From positions 16,997 through 80,996 of the forward strand of contig NZ_JALJDX010000207.1 in NCBI RefSeq assembly GCF_022952855.1: 64,000 nt of DNA. The letters run 5' to 3'. Under the pieces are notes generated by a model that saw only the letters and a list, made by a program, of their open reading frames with translations, was not told the DNA's origin and searched no databases. Position numbers and translations under genes: made by a program. The stretch comes from Pseudomonas sp. RGM2987. GTDB taxonomy: Bacteria > Pseudomonadota > Gammaproteobacteria > Pseudomonadales > Pseudomonadaceae. Position 1 is the first letter of the stretch, and each line of letters begins with the position of its first letter. This document shows, piece after piece, positions 45,686 through 55,436 of this stretch.

Positions 45686-45775
45686 TCAGTCCTCGCGCAG
45701 GGGTTTTTCGTAGGTGCCACTGGCGCCGCAGGCGTAGGCGGCGAGCAAGCTGCATAACAGGCCGTTGAAGTTCAT
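45686..45775 (-). CDS. Candidate 29-residue hydrophobic small protein
   Basis: A short frame encodes MNFNGLLCSLLAAYACGASG followed by TYEKPLRED. It has a TGGAG site about eight bases before the ATG and lies alone in the gap between the LOG gene and the azurin promoter region. The N-terminal half is hydrophobic with two Cys; a lipoprotein reading is possible but the lipobox is poor. Too short to identify; may not be expressed. Confidence 0.4.
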   Translation of the reverse strand: MNFNGLLCSLLAAYACGASGTYEKPLRED

Positions 45776-45878
45776 GACCGGTACTCCAGGGGGGGATGGA
45801 GCCGATCATAGGAGGCTGCGGTTCGCTTGGCTGGTTGATTGTGTCCATCAGGCTGATAGCCTTAAGTTGTATACAATT

Positions 45879-45892
45879 TTTGATTCAGGTCA
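45879..45892 (+). promoter_or_regulatory. Candidate ANR/FNR box before azurin
   Basis: TTGATTCAGGTCAT has one perfect half-site (TTGAT) and a degenerate second (GTCAT for ATCAA) with the proper four-base gap. It lies about 70 bases upstream of the azurin start. Azurin is ANR-controlled in P. aeruginosa. Confidence 0.35.
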
Positions 45893-45963
45893 TAGGAACT
45901 TGTCCGAAATTAGGGCAGTCTTCCCCTTTGAAGGAATTTTTAACCATGCCTTGGAGATTCATG

Positions 45964-46410
45964 ATGTTTGCCAAACTTGTAGCAGTATCCCTGTTGACCC
46001 TGGCCAGCAGCCAACTGATGGCAGCGGAGTGCAAGACCACCATCGACTCGACCGACCAGATGTCCTTCAACACCAAGGCCATCGAAATCGACAAGAGCTG
46101 CAAGACCTTCACCGTTGAGCTGACCCACTCCGGCAATCTGCCGAAGAACGTCATGGGTCATAACTGGGTGCTGAGCAAAGAGGCCGACATGCAGCCGATC
46201 GCTACAGACGGCCTGGCTGCCGGGATCGACAAGAACTACTTGAAGGAAGGTGATGCGCGCATCATCGCCCATACCAAAATCATCGGTGCAGGCGAGAAAG
46301 ACTCGGTCACCTTCGACGTGTCGAAGCTCGATGCCGCTGAAAAATACGGCTTCTTCTGCTCGTTCCCAGGCCACATCTCGATGATGAAAGGCACTGTTAC
46401 CCTGAAATGA
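45964..46410 (+). CDS. azu: Azurin
   Basis: Azurin is a periplasmic blue-copper electron carrier. The 148-residue precursor has a signal peptide cut after LMA-A (mature [11 protein letters not shown]) and a cupredoxin domain with all copper ligands: His in NVMGHNWVL, and Cys, His, Met in [14 protein letters not shown]. Cys3 and Cys26 of the mature chain form the usual disulphide. Starts at 45946, 45961 and 45964 are in frame; 45964 ([11 protein letters not shown]) has GGAG at a good distance and gives the standard signal peptide. Confidence 0.96.
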   Translation: MFAKLVAVSLLTLASSQLMAAECKTTIDSTDQMSFNTKAIEIDKSCKTFTVELTHSGNLPKNVMGHNWVLSKEADMQPIATDGLAAGIDKNYLKEGDARIIAHTKIIGAGEKDSVTFDVSKLDAAEKYGFFCSFPGHISMMKGTVTLK

Positions 46411-46413
46411 TTT

Positions 46414-46503
46414 CTGTGGAGGCGGGCTTGCTCGCGAAAGGGGTGTGTCTGCGACATCAATGTGAATGTCCGACCGCCTTCGCGAGCAAGCTCGCTCCCA
46501 CAG
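46414..46503. repeat. REP doublet, family B
   Basis: Inverted copies related to GTGGGAGCGGGCTTGCTCGC (the left copy reads GTGGAGGCGGG) around a 40-base centre. It separates azurin from the convergent nadE. Confidence 0.85.
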
Positions 46504-46519
46504 GACAGGCATTTGACCG

Positions 46520-47347
46520 TTACGGCGCGTACGGCAGTACCCGCTTGTGCTCGGTCTTGCGATAGGTCTCGCAAATGATCCGGGCCGCGTCTTCACGGAT
46601 GGTCTGGCCGTGCAGGAAGGCATCAATTTCGCCGTAGGTCACACCGTGGGCCGCTTCGTCGGGCTTGCCGGGGGACAGGTCTTCGAGGTCGGCGGTGGGG
46701 ACTTTTTCCACCAGCGATTCCGGAGCGCCGAAGTCCCGCGCAATCGCCCGCACCTGGTTTTTCACCAGGCCGCTCAGGGGCGCCAGGTCACAGGCACCGT
46801 CCCCGAACTTGGTGAAGAACCCCATCACGGCTTCGGCCGCATGGTCGGTGCCGATCACCAGGCCTTGCTCGGCGCCGGCGATGGTGTACTGCGCCACCAT
46901 GCGCATCCGCGCCTTGGTATTGCCCAACACGAAATCCCGCGAGCCCGGCGCCTTGCCTTCGAATGCCAGGACCTCCTTGGCCAAGGCCTTGACCGCCGGA
47001 CCGATGTTCACGGTGTGGCGCTCGTCCGGCTCGATGAAATCCACACAGGCCTGGGCCTCGTGTTCATCGAACTGGGTTTCGTAGGGCAGGCGCACGGCGA
47101 TGAACTTGTAGGCCGGGTTACCGGTTTTCTCCCGCAACTCACGCGCAGCGCGCTGGGCCAGCAGGCCCGCGGTCAATGAGTCGACCCCGCCGCTGATGCC
47201 CAGGACGAGGGTCTTGAGCCCGGAATTGACCAGGCAGTCCTGGATGAAGCTCACCCGGCGAGCGATCTCGGCCTTCAGGGCGGCGTCATCGGCGAACGGT
47301 GGCTGGACCTTGAGCTGTTCAGCAATCTCACGCTGTACGGCTTGCAT
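46520..47347 (-). CDS. nadE: NH3-dependent NAD+ synthetase
   Basis: NadE amidates deamido-NAD to NAD with ATP and ammonia. The 275-residue protein has the PP-loop [17 protein letters not shown], the [30 protein letters not shown] block and no glutaminase domain, hence ammonia-dependent. Its ribosome-binding site AAGGAG overlaps the end of pncB three bases upstream, so the two salvage genes are one operon. Confidence 0.96.
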   Translation of the reverse strand: MQAVQREIAEQLKVQPPFADDAALKAEIARRVSFIQDCLVNSGLKTLVLGISGGVDSLTAGLLAQRAARELREKTGNPAYKFIAVRLPYETQFDEHEAQACVDFIEPDERHTVNIGPAVKALAKEVLAFEGKAPGSRDFVLGNTKARMRMVAQYTIAGAEQGLVIGTDHAAEAVMGFFTKFGDGACDLAPLSGLVKNQVRAIARDFGAPESLVEKVPTADLEDLSPGKPDEAAHGVTYGEIDAFLHGQTIREDAARIICETYRKTEHKRVLPYAP

Positions 47348-47350
47348 GAT

Positions 47351-48577
47351 TTACTCCTTGCTTGATGTGTCAGAAAGGGCGGCAGGTACTTGGAAAACGT
47401 GTCGCATGTAGGCGACGAAATTCGGATCCTTGCAGTGGGTCTTGCCGGGCTCGTCGGAAATCTTGGCCACGGGTTGCCCGTCACAACTGATCATTTTAAG
47501 CACGATGCTCATGGGCTCTACACCCGGGATGTCGCAGGTCAGGTTGGTGCCAATACCGAAGCTGACATTAATGCGACCGCGCAAGGCGCGGAAAATCTCC
47601 AGGCATTTGGGCAATGTCAGACTGTCGGAGAACACCAGGGTCTTGCTCATCGGGTCGATGCCGAGCTTGTGGTAGTGGGCGATGGCCTTTTCGGCCCAGA
47701 GCACCGGGTCGCCGGAGTCATGGCGCAGGCCGTCGAACAGCTTGGCGAAGAACAGATCGAAGTCGCTCAGGAAGGCGTCCATGGTGATGCAGTCGGTCAG
47801 CGCGATCCCCAGCAGGCCGCGGTATTCACGCACCCAGCAATCGAGGGCGGCGATCTGGCTGTCGATCAACCGCGGCCCCAGTTGCTGGTGGGCCATGATC
47901 CATTCGTGGGCCATGGTGCCCAAGGGCTTCATGTCCAGTTCGCGAGACAAGTGCACGTTACTGGTGCCGACAAAGCGCCCCGGGAAGTCATGCTTGAGCA
48001 CGTTCACCACTTCTTCCTGGACGCGGTAGGAAAACCGACGGCGGGTGCCGAAGTCGGCGACTTGCAGTTCGGACAATTCATCGGCGCTGGCGTTGGCACT
48101 CAGCCAGTCGAACTTGCGATACAACTGCTCCCGCGCCTGCTCCAGGACGACCTCACGGTAGCGATAGCGATTGCGCACTTCGCTGACAATGGCCAGCAAC
48201 GGTACTTCGAACAGGATCACATGCAGCCATGGCCCACGCAGGCGGATAAACAACTCGCCGTTGTCGATGCCGGTGTGGACATAGCGCAGGTTGAAGCGAA
48301 ACAGGCCCAGGAAGCGCAGGAAGTCCGGCTTGAGGAAGCTGATGCGCTCCAGGAAACTCAATTGATCGGCGCTCAGGCTCAGCTCGGCCAGGCGCTCGAT
48401 CTGGAAGCGGATCTCCGCCAGGTATGGGCGCAGGTCTTCGCTGTTGCGGCAACGGAATTCCCATTCGACTTCGACGTTGGGGTAGTTGTGCAGCACCGCC
48501 TGCATCATCGTCAGTTTGTAGAAGTCGGTGTCGAGCAGGTTCTGCACGATGCGATCGGCAAAGACACTCTCGCTCAT
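47351..48577 (-). CDS. pncB: Nicotinate phosphoribosyltransferase
   Basis: PncB makes nicotinate mononucleotide from nicotinate and PRPP in NAD salvage. The 408-residue product starts [21 protein letters not shown] and shows [47 protein letters not shown] (with the catalytic His autophosphorylated in the family) and [13 protein letters not shown]. The frame stays open upstream but runs into a REP repeat, so the start at 48577 is used. nadE follows directly; nicotinate enters NAD through both genes. Confidence 0.96.
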   Translation of the reverse strand: MSESVFADRIVQNLLDTDFYKLTMMQAVLHNYPNVEVEWEFRCRNSEDLRPYLAEIRFQIERLAELSLSADQLSFLERISFLKPDFLRFLGLFRFNLRYVHTGIDNGELFIRLRGPWLHVILFEVPLLAIVSEVRNRYRYREVVLEQAREQLYRKFDWLSANASADELSELQVADFGTRRRFSYRVQEEVVNVLKHDFPGRFVGTSNVHLSRELDMKPLGTMAHEWIMAHQQLGPRLIDSQIAALDCWVREYRGLLGIALTDCITMDAFLSDFDLFFAKLFDGLRHDSGDPVLWAEKAIAHYHKLGIDPMSKTLVFSDSLTLPKCLEIFRALRGRINVSFGIGTNLTCDIPGVEPMSIVLKMISCDGQPVAKISDEPGKTHCKDPNFVAYMRHVFQVPAALSDTSSKE

Positions 48578-48696
48578 GGTGGGGATCTCCAGGCAGTTCG
48601 CTGCGGCGGGCAGCGACAGGCAGCGGTTTCGATGAAAGGGGTAGTGGCGCACATCGGTGGTCGGTATTGCCAGTGTTTTTTGTACGCAAGGCCATT

Positions 48697-48800
48697 GTGG
48701 CGAGGGAGCTTGCTCCCGCTGGACTGCGCAGCAGTCCCAAAAGAGGGGCGCTTCGCCCGAGGCGTCGGACCGTCCCAGCGGGAGCAAGCTCCCTCGCCAC
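48697..48800. repeat. REP doublet, family A
   Basis: Inverted copies of GTGGCGAGGGAGCTTGCTCC around a centre of about 60 bases. It lies in the pncB upstream region, just after the end of the LysR gene. Confidence 0.85.
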
Positions 48801-48821
48801 GGGCTTTTGTGTCGGTAGCTC

Positions 48822-49730
48822 CTACTGCGGTGCATCAGGGTTAGCTATCTGCTCCAGCATCCACTCCACAAACAGCTTCACCTTGGGCACTTCCGCCGAA
48901 TGTTCAGGGTAGGCCAGGTAATAGGCGCTAGTGCTGGGCATCGCATGCTGCCAGGGGATGACCAGTTTGCCGTCGGCCAGTTCTTCTTCCACCAGGAATC
49001 GTGGCAACAGGGCCACGCCGCAGCCGACCTGGGCGGCGCGGATGCACATGTAGAAGGTTTCGAAGCGCGGCCCGTGGTAGCTGTGTTCGGTGTGGTAGCC
49101 CTGGCTGTCGAACCAGTCGTGCCAGGCCTGGGGGCGCGAGGCGTTTTGCAGCAGCACCAGGTCCGCCAGTTGCGTCGGGTCGCTGAACGGCTGGTCCGGC
49201 AGGCTGCCCGGCGCGCAGACCGGCACCAATTCCTCGCCAAACAGCTTGAGGGATTCGCTGCCGGGCCGTGAACCCTGGCCAAAATAGAACGCCAGGTCAC
49301 TGCGCCCTTGCAGCAAGTCGTCGGCCTCCTGTTCGCTGCACAGGTCCAGATGAATCGTCGGGTGCCGCAGGCGCCAGCCTTTAAGTCGTGGCACCAGCCA
49401 GCGTGCGCCGAAGGTCGGCGGCGTGGATACTCGCAGGACTTCGGTGTCACCGCCGTAGGAGCGCAGGTAATGGGTGGACATTTCCACCTGCGTGAGGATT
49501 TTTCGTACTTCGCCCAGGTACAAATCCCCGGCCGGTGTCAGCTGCAAGCGTCGGCGCACGCGGCGGAACAGCAAGTGCTGGAGCAACTCCTCCAGTTGTG
49601 CCACCTGCTTGCTGACGGCGCTCTGGGTCAGGTTCAGCTCCTCGGCGGCACGGGTGAAGCTCAGGTGGCGGGTCACCGCTTCAAAGCATTGCAGCGCCGT
49701 GATCGAGGGCAAGTAGCGTTTATTGAGCAT
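48822..49730 (-). CDS. LysR family transcriptional regulator (GcvA-like), likely of the ama genes
   Basis: A 302-residue LysR regulator: winged helix-turn-helix at the N-terminus ([34 protein letters not shown]) and a periplasmic-binding-like effector domain (about 90-295; [20 protein letters not shown]). It is divergent from amaB with 175 bases between starts, the usual setting for a LysR regulator that controls its neighbour. The effector is probably a lysine-pathway metabolite; this is inference from position only. Confidence 0.9.
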   Translation of the reverse strand: MLNKRYLPSITALQCFEAVTRHLSFTRAAEELNLTQSAVSKQVAQLEELLQHLLFRRVRRRLQLTPAGDLYLGEVRKILTQVEMSTHYLRSYGGDTEVLRVSTPPTFGARWLVPRLKGWRLRHPTIHLDLCSEQEADDLLQGRSDLAFYFGQGSRPGSESLKLFGEELVPVCAPGSLPDQPFSDPTQLADLVLLQNASRPQAWHDWFDSQGYHTEHSYHGPRFETFYMCIRAAQVGCGVALLPRFLVEEELADGKLVIPWQHAMPSTSAYYLAYPEHSAEVPKVKLFVEWMLEQIANPDAPQ

Positions 49731-49905
49731 GATGAGGCCTTATTTCGTGTTGCTCTGCTTATTCTGGGGGCAGCATGAATAAACGGAATGATATCTCGCT
49801 TAAAGGTCGTTTGTTGGCAAGTCTCGGGACGGCTACAACTACAGGTCTGATCAGTCGTTTTCGTCCGGCTGCCAATCCTTTGTCTTTCGCTTGAGGAAAT
49901 ATTCC

Positions 49906-51396
49906 ATGGTTGCTGCATTGCTTGATCGTCTGGGCGTCTCCCCGGCCCTGTACCAGAACGGCACACAACCGGTGCATTCGCCTATCGACGGCAGTCGCAT
50001 TGGCGCCGTGAACTGGGAAGGCGCTGCCGAAGTCGAGCAGCAGGTCAGCCGTGCCGAGCACGCCTTCGACCTGTGGCGCCAGGTACCGGCGCCGCGCCGT
50101 GGCGAGCTGGTGCGTCAGTTCGGCGATCTGCTGCGCGAATACAAGGCCGACCTCGGCGAGCTGGTGTCGTGGGAAGCCGGCAAGATCACCCAGGAAGGCT
50201 TGGGTGAAGTGCAGGAGATGATCGACATCTGCGATTTCGCCGTCGGCCTGTCTCGCCAGTTGTACGGCCTGACCATCGCTTCCGAGCGTCCGGGCCACCA
50301 CATGCGTGAGTCCTGGCATCCGCTGGGCGTGGTCGGCGTGATCAGTGCCTTCAACTTCCCGGTGGCGGTGTGGGCCTGGAACACCACGCTGGCGCTGGTC
50401 TGCGGTAACTCCGTGATCTGGAAACCGTCGGAAAAAACACCACTGACCGCCCTGGCGTGTCAGGCGCTGTTCGAGCGCGTGCTGAAGAATTTCAGCGATG
50501 CCCCGCCGTACCTGAGCCAGGTGATCATTGGCGGTCGCGATGCCGGCGAAGCGCTGGTGGACGATCCGCGCGTGGCGTTGATCAGCGCCACCGGCAGCAC
50601 CCGCATGGGTCGTGAAGTGGCGCCGAAGGTCGCGGCGCGTTTCGCCCGTAGCATCCTCGAGCTGGGCGGTAACAATGCGATGATCCTGGCGCCGAGTGCG
50701 GATCTGGACATGGCCGTGCGGGCCATTTTGTTCAGCGCAGTCGGCACCGCCGGCCAGCGTTGTACCACCCTGCGCCGGTTGATTGCCCACGAGTCGGTGA
50801 AGGAAGAGATCGTCACCCGCCTCAAGGCCGCCTATTCGAAAGTGCGCATCGGCCATCCGCTGGAAGGCAACCTGGTGGGCCCGCTGATCGACAAGCACAG
50901 CTTCGAGAACATGCAGGATGCACTGGAGCAGGCCTTGAGCGAAGGCGGGCGGGTGTTCGGCGGCAAGCGCCAGCTCGAAGAGCAGTTCCCGAATGCCTAT
51001 TACGTGTCGCCGGCCATCGTCGAGATGCCGGAACAGAGCGACGTCGTGCGCCACGAAACCTTCGCCCCGATCCTCTATGTGGTCGGCTACAAGGACTTTG
51101 CCGAAGCCCTGCAGCTGAACAATTCCGTCCCTCAAGGGCTGTCGTCTTGCATCTTCACCACCGACGTGCGTGAGGCCGAGCAGTTCATGTCGGCGGTGGG
51201 CAGCGACTGCGGCATCGCCAACGTCAACATCGGCCCGAGCGGCGCGGAAATCGGCGGCGCGTTCGGTGGCGAGAAGGAAACCGGCGGCGGTCGCGAATCC
51301 GGCTCCGACGCCTGGCGCGCCTACATGCGGCGCCAGACCAATACCGTGAACTATTCGCTGGAGTTGCCGTTGGCGCAGGGGATTACCTTTGATTAA
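49906..51396 (+). CDS. amaB: L-piperidine-6-carboxylate / aminoadipate-semialdehyde dehydrogenase
   Basis: AmaB oxidises L-2-aminoadipate 6-semialdehyde (in equilibrium with piperidine-6-carboxylate) to L-2-aminoadipate. The 496-residue aldehyde dehydrogenase has FNFPVAVWAWNTTLALVCGN, the active-site Glu in LELGGNNAM and the catalytic Cys in GTAGQRCTTLRR. The start at 49906 follows TGAGGAAAT. amaA lies downstream, as in P. putida where the pair completes D-lysine and pipecolate catabolism. Confidence 0.93.
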   Translation: MVAALLDRLGVSPALYQNGTQPVHSPIDGSRIGAVNWEGAAEVEQQVSRAEHAFDLWRQVPAPRRGELVRQFGDLLREYKADLGELVSWEAGKITQEGLGEVQEMIDICDFAVGLSRQLYGLTIASERPGHHMRESWHPLGVVGVISAFNFPVAVWAWNTTLALVCGNSVIWKPSEKTPLTALACQALFERVLKNFSDAPPYLSQVIIGGRDAGEALVDDPRVALISATGSTRMGREVAPKVAARFARSILELGGNNAMILAPSADLDMAVRAILFSAVGTAGQRCTTLRRLIAHESVKEEIVTRLKAAYSKVRIGHPLEGNLVGPLIDKHSFENMQDALEQALSEGGRVFGGKRQLEEQFPNAYYVSPAIVEMPEQSDVVRHETFAPILYVVGYKDFAEALQLNNSVPQGLSSCIFTTDVREAEQFMSAVGSDCGIANVNIGPSGAEIGGAFGGEKETGGGRESGSDAWRAYMRRQTNTVNYSLELPLAQGITFD

Positions 51397-51420
51397 GGCT
51401 TGAGCCAAGCGGCGATCCCT

Positions 51421-51510
51421 GTGGGAGCGGGCTTGCTCGCGAAAGCGGACGGTCATTCAACATTTATGTCGACTGACCCACCGCCTTCGCGAGCAAGCCC
51501 GCTCCCACAG
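51421..51510. repeat. REP doublet, family B
   Basis: Inverted copies of GTGGGAGCGGGCTTGCTCGC around a 40-base centre, inserted between amaB and amaA. It may set different message levels for the two genes. Confidence 0.88.
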
Positions 51511-51551
51511 TTTGAATGGTGCAATGGTTGGGTTTCTGTTGGAGTCTGGCA

Positions 51552-52835
51552 ATGCCGTTACGCGAAGAATGTCTGTGGGAAAAACTGACGCCGCAAAGGC
51601 CTGAAAACACCTCGCTCACTGGCGAAATCACGGTCGACGTCTGCGTGATCGGCGCCGGCTTCACCGGATTGTCGGCGGCGGTGCATTTGCTGGAGCAAGG
51701 CAAGCGTGTCGCGGTGCTGGAGGCGCATCGGGCCGGTCAGGGTGGGTCGGGGCGTAACGTTGGGTTGGTGAACGCCGGCCTGTGGATCCCGCCGGATGAC
51801 ATCGAGGCCGGGTTCGGAGAGGCGGTGGGCAGCCAGCTCAACCGCATGTTGGGGGCCGCGCCGGCGCTGGTGTTCAGCCTCGTCGACAAATACAACATCG
51901 ATTGCCAACTGCGCCGCGAAGGTACCTTGCACATGGCGCATAACGCCCGAGGCGAGGCCGACCTGCGCAGTCGGGAGGAACAATGGACGCGCCGCGGGGC
52001 CCCGGTGGAGCTGCTGACCGGCCAGGCCTGTGTCGAGGCCACCGGCACGACAAAAATCGCCGCCGCGTTGCTCGATCGACGCGCCGGTACGCTCAACCCC
52101 ATGGCCTATACCAGTGGGTTGGCCAAAGCGGCCAAGGACCTTGGCGGCCAGCTGTTCGATCATTCCGCCGTGACGCGCCTGGAGCGCCAGGGCCAGCGCT
52201 GGTCGGTGCAGACCGCCCAGGGCTCGGTGCTCGCCGAGCAGGTGGTGATTGCCTCCAACGCTTACACCGAGGGCGACTGGACCGAACTGCGGCGCAATTT
52301 TTTCCCCGGCTATTACTACCAGGTTGCCTCGGCCCCGCTGACCGACGAGGCTGCCCGACGTATTTTGCCGGGCGGGCAAGGCTCGTGGGACACCCGCCAG
52401 GTGCTGAGCAGCATCCGCCGGGACAAGGACGGGCGCTTGCTGCTGGGCAGCCTGGGCAATGGCAACCGCAAGCCGACCTGGTTCCTCAAGGCCTGGGCCG
52501 ACCGGGTGCAGCAGCACTATTTCCCCTACCTCAAGCCGGTGGAGTGGGAATGCACGTGGACCGGTTGCATTGCCTTCACTCCCGATCACCTCATGCGTTT
52601 GTTCGAGCCCGCTCCCGGACTGGTGGCCGTGACTGGCTACAACGGCCGCGGGGTGACCACCGGGACGGTAGTTGGAAAGGCCTTCGCCGATTACCTCTGC
52701 CACGGCGACGCCAAGGCGCTGCCGATCCCGTTCGCGCCGATGCAGCCGCTGGCCGGGGTGGGCCTGCGCAGTTGCCTGTATGAGGCGGGTTTTTCGCTGT
52801 ATCACGCGGGCCAGTGCCTGCGGATCGTCATTTGA
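51552..52835 (+). CDS. amaA: L-pipecolate oxidase (FAD-dependent)
   Basis: AmaA oxidises L-pipecolate to piperidine-6-carboxylate, feeding AmaB. The 427-residue DAO-type flavoprotein has the dinucleotide fold VCVIGAGFTGLSAAVHLLE near the N-terminus, GQGGSGRNVGLVNAG (FAD contact) and the C-terminal block TGYNGRGVTTGTVVGKAFAD. The start at 51552 follows GGAG. It is 155 bases after amaB with a REP element between. Confidence 0.92.
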   Translation: MPLREECLWEKLTPQRPENTSLTGEITVDVCVIGAGFTGLSAAVHLLEQGKRVAVLEAHRAGQGGSGRNVGLVNAGLWIPPDDIEAGFGEAVGSQLNRMLGAAPALVFSLVDKYNIDCQLRREGTLHMAHNARGEADLRSREEQWTRRGAPVELLTGQACVEATGTTKIAAALLDRRAGTLNPMAYTSGLAKAAKDLGGQLFDHSAVTRLERQGQRWSVQTAQGSVLAEQVVIASNAYTEGDWTELRRNFFPGYYYQVASAPLTDEAARRILPGGQGSWDTRQVLSSIRRDKDGRLLLGSLGNGNRKPTWFLKAWADRVQQHYFPYLKPVEWECTWTGCIAFTPDHLMRLFEPAPGLVAVTGYNGRGVTTGTVVGKAFADYLCHGDAKALPIPFAPMQPLAGVGLRSCLYEAGFSLYHAGQCLRIVI

Positions 52836-52955
52836 GTGTGGAAAAATGTTACCGGGACCGGCGTTTTCCAGCACAGCGGCTAGCCTGTTATGGTGCGGGC
52901 TGTAGCAGTTGCGCACCGACAGTGTGCAGTTCGGTGACGCAGGATGTTACAGCGT

Positions 52956-53055
52956 GGTTGCACGCTGTTTCGTGTGATAGTTGCAATGATGGCTCACGGA
53001 GGGTTTCACCCGAATAAGCGAAAGGTTGCACCTCGTGCGGTTTAGACGGTTGCAC
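52956..53055 (+). promoter_or_regulatory. Three GGTTGCAC repeats upstream of the braC sigma-54 promoter
   Basis: GGTTGCAC occurs at 52956, 53024 and 53048, about 75-170 bases before the promoter, the usual range for an enhancer-binding activator. The second is followed by CTCGTGC, giving GCAC-CTC-GTGC. The surrounding 370 bases (52836-53205) hold no gene. The activator is unknown. Confidence 0.45.
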
Positions 53056-53127
53056 GCCCTGTGAGAAAGGGTCCGAAACAGTCGAAATAACAATAAAGCA
53101 GCGACTTTTTTCAGAATAAAAAACCGA

Positions 53128-53143
53128 TGGCACGGCCCTTGCT
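53128..53143 (+). promoter_or_regulatory. Sigma-54 promoter of braC
   Basis: TGGCACGGCCCTTGCT matches the sigma-54 consensus TGGCACG-N4-TTGCW at every fixed position, with GG and GC ten bases apart. It lies 63 bases before the braC start, and the TTGGAG ribosome-binding site follows. Confidence 0.82.
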
Positions 53144-53205
53144 CTGAGCTTCTCAGTGAAATGAAGTCGCAGTGCCAACTAAAAAAAACCTTGGAGCACC
53201 ACCTC

Positions 53206-54342
53206 ATGTCCCAGACGTTTTACAAGAAAGGCTTCCTGGCCCTCGCAGTGGCAACTGCGCTGGGTGTTTCTGCGTTTGCTCAAGCTGATGTGAAATTTGG
53301 TGTGGCGGGGCCGATGACAGGGGCCAACGCGGCATTTGGCGAGCAGTACATGAAGGGTGCCCAGGCGGCAGCCGATGTCATTAACAAGGCCGGTGGCGTC
53401 AACGGGGAAAAAATCATCCTGGTCGCCGGCGACGATGCCTGCGAGCCCAAGCAGGCCGTGGCCGTGGCCAACCGTCTGGTTGACCAGGACAAGGTGATTG
53501 GCGTGGTTGGGCACTTCTGCTCGTCCAACACCATTCCAGCCTCCGAGGTCTATGACGAGGCCGGCATTATCGCCATCACCCCGGGCTCGACCAACCCGGC
53601 GGTTACCGAGCGCGGCTTGAGCGCGATGTTCCGCATGTGCGGTCGAGACGACCAGCAAGGCATCGTGGCGGGCGACTACATTGTCGACGTGCTCAAGGGC
53701 AAGAAGGTCGCGGTGCTGCACGACAAGGACACCTACGGCCAGGGCCTGGCGGATGCCACCAAGGCTCAACTGGAAAAACGTGGTGTGAAGGCTGCGCTTT
53801 ATGAAGGCCTGACCCGTGGCGAGAAAGACTTCAGCGCCGTGGTGACCAAGATCCGTGCCGCCGGTGCCGATGTGGTCTACTTCGGCGGCCTGCACCCGGA
53901 AGCCGGCCCACTGGTGCGCCAGCTGCGTGAACAAGGCCTCAAGGATGTGAAGTTCATGTCCGATGATGGCATCGTCACCGACGAACTGGTCACCACCGCC
54001 GGCGGCGCGCAATACGTCGATGGCGTGTACATGACCTTCGGCGCCGACCCGCGCCTGCTGCCGGACAGCAAGGCTGTGGTAGATGCCTTCCGTGCCCAGG
54101 GCGTCGAGCCTGAAGGCTACACCCTGTACGCCTATGCGTCGGTCCAGGCGCTGGCTGCCGGTTTCAACGGTGCCAAGTCCAACAAGGGCGAAGACGCGGC
54201 CAAATGGCTCAAGGCCAACCCGGTCCAGACCGTGATGGGCAAGAAGGAATGGGACGCCAAGGGCGACCTGAAGGTCTCCGACTACGTGGTTTACCAGTGG
54301 GACAAGGACGGCAAATACCATCAGCTGGAAAAACAGAAGTAA
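53206..54342 (+). CDS. braC: Branched-chain amino acid ABC transporter, binding protein BraC
   Basis: BraC is the periplasmic receptor of the LIV-I system, binding Leu, Ile, Val and also Ala and Thr in Pseudomonas. The 378-residue product has a signal peptide (MSQTFYKKGFLALAVATALG, cut after AQA) and a type I periplasmic fold (VKFGVAGPMTGANAAFGEQY, GVVGHFCSSNTIPASEVY, DKDTYGQGLADA). The start at 53206 follows TTGGAG; an ATG 15 codons earlier is upstream of that site. It heads braCDEFG. Confidence 0.95.
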   Translation: MSQTFYKKGFLALAVATALGVSAFAQADVKFGVAGPMTGANAAFGEQYMKGAQAAADVINKAGGVNGEKIILVAGDDACEPKQAVAVANRLVDQDKVIGVVGHFCSSNTIPASEVYDEAGIIAITPGSTNPAVTERGLSAMFRMCGRDDQQGIVAGDYIVDVLKGKKVAVLHDKDTYGQGLADATKAQLEKRGVKAALYEGLTRGEKDFSAVVTKIRAAGADVVYFGGLHPEAGPLVRQLREQGLKDVKFMSDDGIVTDELVTTAGGAQYVDGVYMTFGADPRLLPDSKAVVDAFRAQGVEPEGYTLYAYASVQALAAGFNGAKSNKGEDAAKWLKANPVQTVMGKKEWDAKGDLKVSDYVVYQWDKDGKYHQLEKQK

Positions 54343-54359
54343 TTTGAAGGGATGACCGC

Positions 54360-54391
54360 CTGTGGCGGGGGCGCTCGCGCCCTCGCCACAG
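54360..54391. repeat. Single REP-like hairpin after braC
   Basis: CTGTGGCGGGGGCGC and GCGCCCTCGCCACAG form a near-perfect 15-bp stem on a two-base centre. It is a compact form of the family A unit and lies in the braC-braD gap, where a stable hairpin would protect braC mRNA. Confidence 0.75.
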
Positions 54392-54453
54392 AGACTGTGT
54401 TCAGCCTTCCCGACTGGCATTGGCCAGAAGGCCCGTCTGTTTTTCCCTACGAG

Positions 54454-54495
54454 CTGCACGCCCCTGAGTCCTCTCGTGCTCACCGGGGCGTGCAG
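54454..54495 (+). promoter_or_regulatory. Inverted repeat before braD (attenuator or stability element)
   Basis: CTGCACGCCCC (54454-54464) pairs exactly with GGGGCGTGCAG (54485-54495) across a 20-base loop. It ends 24 bases before the braD start, close enough to limit read-through or ribosome access. No T-run follows. Confidence 0.5.
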
Positions 54496-54519
54496 TCTCT
54501 TACTGCGTGAGATCGCGTT

Positions 54520-55434
<915 letters not shown>

Positions 55435-55436
55435 GT

